From an uncultured Porphyromonas sp. (GTDB lineage: Bacteria > Bacteroidota > Bacteroidia > Bacteroidales > Porphyromonadaceae): a stretch of 6,092 nucleotides of DNA. The DNA lies in assembly GCA_902465775.1 (NCBI GenBank), contig CABQOJ010000077.1:1-6092 (forward strand), in the 5' to 3' direction. Positions 1-6,092 of the stretch are shown here, in pieces (position 1 is the stretch's first letter; every line of letters begins with the position of its first letter). The notes beneath the pieces were generated by a model. It saw only the letters and a program-made list of their open reading frames with translations. It was not told where the DNA came from and searched no databases. The position numbers were made by a program, and so were the translations under genes.

Positions 1-995
<995 letters not shown>

Positions 996-1010
996 AGAGA
1001 GCACACGCCT

Positions 1011-1436
1011 ATGGCTCGTATCCTCGCTATCGACTACGGCACCAAGCGCACGGGGCTGGCGGTGACCGACTCGCTACAGATCACGCCTGGGGCGCTCGAC
1101 ACGGTGCCTACGCATCAGCTCCTCAACTACCTAGCGGACTACTTGGGGCGTGAGGAGGTGGAGACGATCGTCCTCGGCAAGCCGACACAGATGGACGCGA
1201 CGCCCTCGGCGACGTGGCAGGCGATACAAGCTTTGGCTAAGAAGCTGCAACATCTCTATCCTCAGATACGTCTAGAGTATGTGGACGAGCGCTTTACCTC
1301 TGTCTTGGCACAGCAGACGATCCGCGAGGCGGGCATCGGCAAGCAGCGCCGCCGACAGGACAAAGGGTTGGTGGATCGTGTCAGTGCGACCATCATTTTG
1401 CAGAGCTATCTGGAGAGCTTGCGCATGCTTCACTAA
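1011..1436 (+). CDS. ruvX: RuvX/YqgF, putative pre-16S rRNA nuclease (RNase H-like fold)
   Basis: This 141-residue protein matches the usual YqgF/RuvX length (about 138). The family has an RNase H/RuvC-like fold and is linked to maturation of the 5' end of 16S rRNA in E. coli; an older proposal made it a Holliday junction resolvase. The three acidic motifs are visible: LAIDYGTKRTGLAVTD at residues 5-20 (Asp8), YVDERFTS at 90-97 (Glu93) and KGLVDRVSATIIL at 118-130 (Asp122). The substrate-side motif IVLGKPTQMDATPS (53-66) is also present. The ATG at 1011 gives the canonical N terminus, beginning just before the first catalytic strand. It starts 15 nt after the ABC-F stop, preceded by a purine-rich AAAGAGAG that could act as a weak ribosome site. 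The short gap suggests co-transcription with both neighbours. Family assignment is strong; the exact biochemical role in this lineage is taken from the family. Confidence 0.96.
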   Translation: MARILAIDYGTKRTGLAVTDSLQITPGALDTVPTHQLLNYLADYLGREEVETIVLGKPTQMDATPSATWQAIQALAKKLQHLYPQIRLEYVDERFTSVLAQQTIREAGIGKQRRRQDKGLVDRVSATIILQSYLESLRMLH

Positions 1437-1461
1437 AAGAAAGAATTAACCGTTTACTCTT
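1437..1461 (+). promoter_or_regulatory. A-rich translation leader upstream of def
   Basis: The 25-nt gap between ruvX and def begins with an A-rich run (AAGAAAGAATTAAC) and has no Shine-Dalgarno match at the normal distance from the ATG. Bacteroidota generally start translation without a strong Shine-Dalgarno and favour A-rich leaders, so this probably serves as the ribosome loading site. I see no TTTG / TAnnTTTG pair of the Bacteroidota promoter type here. Confidence 0.3.
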
Positions 1462-2028
1462 ATGGCTAAGACCTTACCTATATACCTTTACGGACAACCA
1501 GTGCTTCGCAACATGAGCGAGGACATAACGCCTGACTACCCAAACCTCTCGGAGCTGATCGCAGACATGTGGCAGACGATGTACGAGAGTGACGGCATCG
1601 GCTTGGCGGCTCCACAGATCGGGCGCAACATACGTCTGCAGGTGATCGATGCGACGCCTCTGGCGGATGAGTATCCTGAGTGTGCGACGCTCAAGCTGGT
1701 CATGATCAATGCGCATATGCAGTCCCTGAGCGAGGATACTTGTTCGGAGGCTGAGGGTTGTCTGAGCTTGCCCGGCATTAACGAGCGGGTCGTGCGACCT
1801 AAGTCGATCGTGGTGGACTATATGAATGAGCAGTTTGAGCCACAGCGTCTCGAGCTCTCGGGTTATGCGGCTCGTGTGGTGCAGCATGAGTATGACCACC
1901 TGGATGGCAAGCTCTTTGTAGATCACATATCGGCGATGCGTAAGCGACTGATCAAGAAGAAGCTCCAGCATATAGTCGACGGTCGGATACGTGTCGGCTA
2001 CCCCGTGATGCGTAATCCGATACATTAG
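1462..2028 (+). CDS. def: Peptide deformylase
   Basis: This metalloenzyme removes the formyl group from the initiator methionine of nascent proteins as they leave the ribosome, before methionine aminopeptidase acts. All three family motifs are intact in the 188 residues: [10 protein letters not shown] at 45-54 (motif 1), EGCLSLPG at 98-105 (motif 2, metal ligand Cys100) and QHEYDHLDG at 141-149 (motif 3, ligands His142 and His146, catalytic Glu143). The N terminus [16 protein letters not shown] is the usual short strand leading to the P-V-L-R segment, which supports the ATG at 1462. The basic tail after residue 158 ([10 protein letters not shown]) is common in bacterial deformylases and may help binding near the ribosomal exit tunnel, an inference from the family. 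The gene lies 25 nt after ruvX and 5 nt before the TPR gene, so co-transcription is likely. There are no missing catalytic residues. Confidence 0.98.
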   Translation: MAKTLPIYLYGQPVLRNMSEDITPDYPNLSELIADMWQTMYESDGIGLAAPQIGRNIRLQVIDATPLADEYPECATLKLVMINAHMQSLSEDTCSEAEGCLSLPGINERVVRPKSIVVDYMNEQFEPQRLELSGYAARVVQHEYDHLDGKLFVDHISAMRKRLIKKKLQHIVDGRIRVGYPVMRNPIH

Positions 2029-2033
2029 CCCGT

Positions 2034-4013
2034 ATGCGTCCGCTCCTACGACCACTCTCTCTGCTCCTCTGCATGCTCTGCGTGTGGAGCAGTGCGCTCT
2101 GGTCGCAGATAGATACGGAGCGGGTGATGACGATCGGGCGCAATGCGATCGGCTTCAAGGATTTCGTGGTCGCCATCGAGCACTTTAACCAAGTAATCGA
2201 GGTGTCTCCCACGATGGCTGAGCCGTACTATTACAGAGCTTTTGCGAAGCTTATGCTGGGTGACTATGCGGGTGCCGAGCGGGACGCGACGCTCTGCCTG
2301 GAGCGCAACCCTTTTCTCTCTAGAGCCTACATGGTACGTGGCGCGGCACGGCACAATCAGCAACACTATGCGGAGGCGGCGACAGACTATGCGCAAGCGC
2401 TCAAGATTACGCCGGACGACTTTTACCTCTCGTTCAACCTCGCAGGCTCGCTCTACGGAGCCGAGCAGTATGAGCGTGCCGACTCGGCAGCGCTCGCCCT
2501 GACGCAGCGTCACCCGAAGGAGGCGCGGGGCTACTTCCTCGCCGCGGAGATAGCGTTGCGGCGACAAGACACGGTCGCTGCGGAGGAACGGATAGCCGAG
2601 GGCTTGGCGATAGACTCGCTGAGTGCTGCGCCTTATCGGATGCTCTCGACGATTGCTTACCTGCGGGGTGACTACAAAGGGGCACTACGCTACCATGACA
2701 AGAGCATAGAACAGGATCCAAACCAAGCTAGCGACTACATCAACCGTGGACTGACACGCTACAAGCTAAAGGAGTACCGTGGCGCTATGGAGGACTACAA
2801 TCAGGCGCTCCTCTTGACGCCTCACGATGCGGTCGCTCGGCACAATCGCGCCTTGCTACGTATCGAGGTGGGCGACCTACAGGGTGCTCGCGAAGATCTG
2901 CTAGAGGTGGTGCGTCTGCAGCCGACCAACCTGACGGCACACTTTAACTTAGCCTTGGTCCAGACGCAGACGGGACAGTACCGTGAGGCGATCGAGACGC
3001 TAGACTATATATTAGGTCGTCGACCGGAGTTCCTCTCGGGTTACTATCAGCGCTCGGAGGTGAAGCGTCTGCTCGGTGACGCTGCTGGAGCGGACAGAGA
3101 CTACTGGTTCGCCTACAAGCTAGAGCGTGGACAGGTCAAAGCGCCTAAGCCGACCATCGCTGACAGCACTGGGTCAAGTGTGGCGAGCGACGAACTGTAT
3201 GCGCTAGACCATCATGCGGAGCTACAGTCTGCGAGTAGCGATGCGACTTCTGCTTCGCTGAGTGCGGGGAGCAATTCGTTACGCGGTTCGATCCAAGAGC
3301 AAGCCAGTTCGTCGGAGGCTTGTCCTGCTTACGAGCTCACTTACTTTGTGCAGAAGAGTCACGACAAGCTTTTGCCTCGCTCGAACTTTTCCGCAGAGCT
3401 AGAGGCGTACAACGAGCGTACGGGTTACCAACCCCGTCTCTTGCTTGCCGTCGGTGCTCAGTCGCTAGACAGTACGCAGCTCCATGTCGTGCTGGAGGAT
3501 ATAGCGCGTCTGCAGGCTAGTGGTGTAGAGCTCTCGGCCGACTGGCATCTGCGTATGGGCATTGACAAGCTACTCTTGCGAGACATTGGCGAGGCGATCT
3601 CACAGTTCAACGCTTCTCTCGATCTAGCTCCTCAGCAGCCGCTCGCGCTCCTAGCGCTTAGCACGGCGCGTCTCATGCAGGCGGAGACGCTCACCGATCC
3701 TAAGCAACAGAAGCTTATGTACGACTTAGCGATGCGTCAGCTCACTACTGCCATTAGTCACGCCCCACAGATAGGTTATCTCTACTATAACCGTGCTCAT
3801 CTGCACCAGATGCTGGGCCATACGGATCAAGCGATCGCAGACTACACCAAAGCGATCGAGCTACTGCCCCAAGCTGGCGAAGCTTACTACAATCGTGCGC
3901 TACTCCTCGAGCAGCAGGGACAGCATGAGCAGGCGATAGATGACTTAAGCCGTGCTGGCGAGCTGGGCATTTATCAGGCTTATTCTCTTATCCATACTAT
4001 TCAGACACGCTGA
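2034..4013 (+). CDS. Secreted or periplasmic tetratricopeptide-repeat protein
   Basis: This 659-residue protein has an apparent signal peptide: MRPLLRPLSLLLCMLCVWSS is basic then strongly hydrophobic, with possible cleavage near residues 21-25. There is no good lipobox, so a soluble periplasmic or secreted product is favoured over a lipoprotein. Residues 27-366 divide into ten consecutive TPR units of exactly 34 residues; a clear example is 231-264, with Y, G-L, Y, A-M and P at consensus places. A Ser/Ala-rich low-complexity stretch (about 376-428) and an unassigned segment (429-500) follow. Four more TPR units occupy 501-647, the second carrying an 11-residue insertion. TPRs form superhelical protein-binding scaffolds; no catalytic domain is visible, and the partner is unknown. 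The start ATG lies 5 nt after the def stop, and the TGA overlaps the next ATG by one base, so translation is probably coupled to both neighbours. I recall def followed by a TPR gene in other Bacteroidales, which suggests a conserved but uncharacterised role. Confidence 0.9.
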   Translation: MRPLLRPLSLLLCMLCVWSSALWSQIDTERVMTIGRNAIGFKDFVVAIEHFNQVIEVSPTMAEPYYYRAFAKLMLGDYAGAERDATLCLERNPFLSRAYMVRGAARHNQQHYAEAATDYAQALKITPDDFYLSFNLAGSLYGAEQYERADSAALALTQRHPKEARGYFLAAEIALRRQDTVAAEERIAEGLAIDSLSAAPYRMLSTIAYLRGDYKGALRYHDKSIEQDPNQASDYINRGLTRYKLKEYRGAMEDYNQALLLTPHDAVARHNRALLRIEVGDLQGAREDLLEVVRLQPTNLTAHFNLALVQTQTGQYREAIETLDYILGRRPEFLSGYYQRSEVKRLLGDAAGADRDYWFAYKLERGQVKAPKPTIADSTGSSVASDELYALDHHAELQSASSDATSASLSAGSNSLRGSIQEQASSSEACPAYELTYFVQKSHDKLLPRSNFSAELEAYNERTGYQPRLLLAVGAQSLDSTQLHVVLEDIARLQASGVELSADWHLRMGIDKLLLRDIGEAISQFNASLDLAPQQPLALLALSTARLMQAETLTDPKQQKLMYDLAMRQLTTAISHAPQIGYLYYNRAHLHQMLGHTDQAIADYTKAIELLPQAGEAYYNRALLLEQQGQHEQAIDDLSRAGELGIYQAYSLIHTIQTR

Positions 4014-4015
4014 TG
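4011..4015 (+). other. Overlapping stop/start (TGATG) between TPR gene and ABC-F gene
   Basis: The TGA of the TPR gene (4011-4013) shares its A with the ATG of the downstream ABC-F gene (4013-4015). No Shine-Dalgarno is visible just upstream, so the second gene probably depends on terminating ribosomes reinitiating, which would link the output of the two proteins. Confidence 0.75.
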
Positions 4016-5947
4016 ATATCCGTTCAAGACCTTACGGTAGACTTTGGGAAGCAACTCCTCTTTGACTCGATCAACTTTGTCATTAGCAAGGGCGAGCGGG
4101 TCGCACTTGTCGGGCATAATGGGGCGGGGAAGTCAACCTTGATGAAGATCCTCGTCGGCATTGAGCAACCTACGAGTGGTACCGTCAGCCGTCCCCGCGA
4201 ACTTTCGATAGGTTATCTGCCACAGGTCAAAGAGTTGGTCGACCACACCACCCTGCGGGCGGAGGTTGAGGAAGTCTTTAAAGATGTGCAGTCGCTCAAC
4301 GATCAGTACGACCGCCTGAGCGAAGAGCTGGCGACCCGCACGGACTACGACTCGCCTGAGTACCTAGAGTTGATCGAGCGCCACGGACATCTCACCGATC
4401 TGATACAGATGCACCACCCGTCGCAGTACCTTGCCGAGATGGAGCGGACGCTCCTCGGACTAGGCTTCGAGCGGAGCGACTTTGACAGACCGACCCGCGA
4501 ATTCTCCGGCGGATGGCGTATGCGTATCGAGCTGGCGAAAGTGCTGCTGAGCAATCCCGATCTGCTCCTCCTCGATGAGCCGACGAACCACCTAGACATT
4601 GAGTCCATCGACTGGCTCGAGCACTTCCTCATCGCCCGTGGAGTCACGCTCCTCCTCGTCTCGCACGATCGTACCTTTCTCGACAACGTGACCAACCGCA
4701 CCATCGAGATCGAGCTGGGACGCATCTACGACTACAAGACTTCCTACAGCCACTACGTCACCCTGCGTGAGGAGCGTCTGGAGCAGCAGAAGCGAGCTTA
4801 TGAGAATCAGCAGAAGAAGATCCAAGACATTGAGTCCTTCGTCGAGCGCTTTCGCTATAAGCCGACGAAGAGCGCACAGGTCCAGAGCCGTCTCAAGCAG
4901 CTAGACAAGATCGAGGAGATCGAGCTCGACGAGATAGACACACGGCACATCAACTTTACCTTCCCGATGGCAGGGCGCAGTGGCGACTATCCCGTCATCA
5001 TCGAGGACCTAGACAAGAGCTACGGCTCCCTCTCCGTGCTGCGCAACGTATCAATGACCATCAAGCGTGGCGAAAAGGTCGCCTTCGTCGGGAAGAACGG
5101 CTCTGGTAAGTCAACCCTCATGCGCTGTATCATGGGACAAGAGGAGTACACCGGCAAGCTCCAGATAGGACACGGCGTAGAGATCGCATACTTCTCTCAG
5201 AATAGAGCGCAGGAGCTACCTGCCAATCAGACTATCCGTGATGCCATCGACAGCTTGGCGCGTGGCGATATGAGACTACATATCAATGATATGCTGGGTG
5301 CCTTCCTCTTTGGCGGGGAGGTGGCCGACAAGCCGATCAGCGTGCTCAGTGGTGGCGAGCGCGCTCGTGTCGCCATCATGCAGATGCTCCTAGAGCCTGC
5401 CAACCTGCTCATCCTCGATGAGCCGACGAACCACCTGGACATCCGAACCAAAGAGATCCTCAAGCGAGCCATCGCAGCCTTCCCCGGGACCGTCATCGTC
5501 GTCTCGCACGACCGCTACTTCCTCTCGGGGCTCGTCGACCGCATCTTCTCCTTCGGCCATGGTGCCGTACGGGAGTGCATGAACGGCCTCGACGGCTACC
5601 TCGCCACCCTCCACGAAGAGCTTAACCAACAGCCCTCAACCAACAGCCAACAGCCAACGGTTAACAGCGAGCAGCCAAAGCCCAAAGCCCAGCCCCTCGA
5701 CTATCAGCAGCAGAAAGAGCAGCAAAAGAAACTGCGCACCCTACGTCGTACCGCCGAGACCCTCGGCGAGCAAGTCTCCAAGCTACGTGATCAGCAGACC
5801 GAACTGGAGAAGAAGATTGAGACCGCTCCGTCTCCTCAGCTTATCGAGCAGTACACCCTCGTCAATGGTCAACTTCAAGAGGTTACCAAGCAGTGGGAGG
5901 ATGCCGAGTTTGCCCTCATGGAGTACGAGGAGGAGATCCAACAGTAG
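4013..5947 (+). CDS. ABC-F ATPase, YheS/YdiF-like, complete, with C-terminal coiled coil
   Basis: This is a complete 644-residue cytosolic twin-ATPase ABC-F protein with no membrane segments, expected to act on the ribosome rather than in transport. Domain 1 has Walker A GHNGAGKST (34-42), Q-loop Gln71, signature FSGGW (164-168), Walker B LLLLDEP (184-190, catalytic Glu189) and switch His218. The linker at about 242-300 contains FVERFRYKPTKSAQVQSRLK (276-295), the type found in YheS and YdiF. Domain 2 has Walker A GKNGSGKST (360-368), Gln396, LSGGER (445-450), catalytic Glu470 and His499. Both ATP sites therefore look active, unlike the ABC-F encoded at the left edge. A Gln/Pro/Asn-rich tether (538-562) leads to a charged helical coiled coil (563-644), comparable in position to the C-terminal extensions of Uup and YheS. 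The ATG at 4013 gives the standard N terminus. The gene ends in tandem stops, TAG TAA. A resistance-type ABC-F cannot be excluded, but the intact YheS-like linker and housekeeping context argue for a general translation factor. Confidence 0.95.
   Translation: MISVQDLTVDFGKQLLFDSINFVISKGERVALVGHNGAGKSTLMKILVGIEQPTSGTVSRPRELSIGYLPQVKELVDHTTLRAEVEEVFKDVQSLNDQYDRLSEELATRTDYDSPEYLELIERHGHLTDLIQMHHPSQYLAEMERTLLGLGFERSDFDRPTREFSGGWRMRIELAKVLLSNPDLLLLDEPTNHLDIESIDWLEHFLIARGVTLLLVSHDRTFLDNVTNRTIEIELGRIYDYKTSYSHYVTLREERLEQQKRAYENQQKKIQDIESFVERFRYKPTKSAQVQSRLKQLDKIEEIELDEIDTRHINFTFPMAGRSGDYPVIIEDLDKSYGSLSVLRNVSMTIKRGEKVAFVGKNGSGKSTLMRCIMGQEEYTGKLQIGHGVEIAYFSQNRAQELPANQTIRDAIDSLARGDMRLHINDMLGAFLFGGEVADKPISVLSGGERARVAIMQMLLEPANLLILDEPTNHLDIRTKEILKRAIAAFPGTVIVVSHDRYFLSGLVDRIFSFGHGAVRECMNGLDGYLATLHEELNQQPSTNSQQPTVNSEQPKPKAQPLDYQQQKEQQKKLRTLRRTAETLGEQVSKLRDQQTELEKKIETAPSPQLIEQYTLVNGQLQEVTKQWEDAEFALMEYEEEIQQ
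5621..5690 (+). repeat. Degenerate 7-nt tandem repeat inside the ABC-F gene
   Basis: Reading in 7-nt steps gives CTTAACC, AACAGCC, CTCAACC, AACAGCC, AACAGCC, AACGGTT, AACAGCG, AGCAGCC, AAAGCCC, AAAGCCC. Exact AACAGCC units sit at 5628, 5642 and 5649, and two AAAGCCC units are adjacent at 5677-5690. Because 21 nt is both three repeat units and seven codons, the protein shows a matching seven-residue repeat (NQQPSTN, SQQPTVN, SEQPKPK). The repeat encodes the flexible tether between the second ATPase domain and the C-terminal coiled coil. Confidence 0.72.
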
Positions 5948-5969
5948 TAATTAGCCAACGAATCGCACC

Positions 5970-6092
5970 GTGAGACAGTTCCTTAAGCTCTTCGGCAAGT
6001 ACATCCGCCCCTACCGTCACTACATAACAGGTGGCATCATTGCCAATATCCTCTCGGCGCTGCTCAACCTGCTCGCCTTCTCGCTCATCATG
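5970..6092 (+). CDS. ABC exporter (MsbA-like, permease fused to ATPase), N-terminal fragment, 3' end outside window
   Basis: Only the first 41 codons are present: MRQFLKLFGKYIRPYR, then an uninterrupted hydrophobic stretch (about residues 18-41) that continues past the window edge. A short basic cytoplasmic helix ending in Y-x-x-P-Y, leading straight into transmembrane helix 1 (GGIIANILSALLNLLAFSLI), is the usual start of type IV ABC half-exporters such as MsbA in Bacteroidales, which flip lipid A or other lipids across the inner membrane. The GTG at 5970 is the only usable start: an in-frame TAG lies at 5952-5954 and no other start codon falls between. It begins 22 nt after the ABC-F stop with no terminator in between, so read-through is likely. 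The nucleotide-binding half is not visible, so the class rests on the N terminus alone and the substrate cannot be told. Confidence 0.72.
   Translation, partial: MRQFLKLFGKYIRPYRHYITGGIIANILSALLNLLAFSLIM

Noticed and set aside
1474..2055. 193-codon open frame on the minus strand opposite def
   Set aside because: It is a mirror of a fully convincing peptide deformylase gene, its translation has no recognisable motif, and long antisense frames are common opposite GC-biased coding sequence.
2034..2105. Lipoprotein signal peptide on the TPR protein (Cys13 or Cys16)
   Set aside because: The residues before each Cys (LLL and CML) do not form a lipobox and the hydrophobic stretch continues past them, so a type I signal is more likely.
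2046..2567. 173-codon open frame on the minus strand opposite the TPR gene
   Set aside because: The translation is Arg/Val/Leu-rich without domain features and the plus-strand TPR register is perfect here, so this is a shadow.
4345..4725. 126-codon minus-strand frame opposite the second ABC-F gene
   Set aside because: Ser/Arg-rich composition is typical of an antisense shadow; the plus strand encodes conserved ATPase motifs throughout.
5948..5969. Terminator or promoter between the second ABC-F gene and the exporter
   Set aside because: The 22 nt contain no hairpin, no T-run and no Bacteroidota promoter motif, only the extra TAA stop and a short spacer.

Overview
The window looks like part of a chromosome from a member of the Bacteroidales. 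The GC content seems moderately high, a little above 50 % by eye, which would suit a Porphyromonas-type organism. The evidence is the protein style (YbiT-like and YheS/YdiF-like ABC-F proteins, an MsbA-like exporter beginning MRQFLKLFGKYIRPYR), the lack of Shine-Dalgarno motifs before most genes, and the ruvX-def-TPR gene order, which I recall from Bacteroidales. The genus is a guess.

All six genes lie on the + strand and are packed tightly: 15, 25 and 5 nt gaps, then a 1-nt overlap, then a 22-nt gap. I see no convincing promoter or terminator between them, so the window reads as the inside of one operon or directon. The left edge cuts a YbiT-like ABC-F ATPase (1-995) at the histidine switch of its first ATPase domain. 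Then come ruvX/yqgF (1011-1436), def (peptide deformylase, 1462-2028), a secreted TPR protein (2034-4013), a complete YheS/YdiF-like ABC-F ATPase (4013-5947), and the first 41 codons of an ABC exporter (5970 onward). No stretch longer than about 25 nt lacks a gene.

Four of the six products act on or near the ribosome. ABC-F proteins bind the ribosomal E site and influence the P-site tRNA. RuvX/YqgF is linked to 16S rRNA maturation. Deformylase trims the N-terminal formyl group of nascent chains. The TPR protein and the exporter act at the envelope and do not fit that theme, so shared transcription may reflect housekeeping clustering more than a single pathway.

No clearly new multi-gene system is visible. 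Two details deserve a second look. First, the second ATPase domain of the left ABC-F protein has lost its Walker A lysine, Q-loop glutamine and catalytic glutamate but keeps an intact signature motif and histidine switch, which implies an asymmetric ATPase with one dead site. Second, the C-terminal linker of the other ABC-F protein is encoded by a degenerate 7-nt tandem repeat, so gain or loss of a unit would shift the frame and remove only the C-terminal coiled coil.
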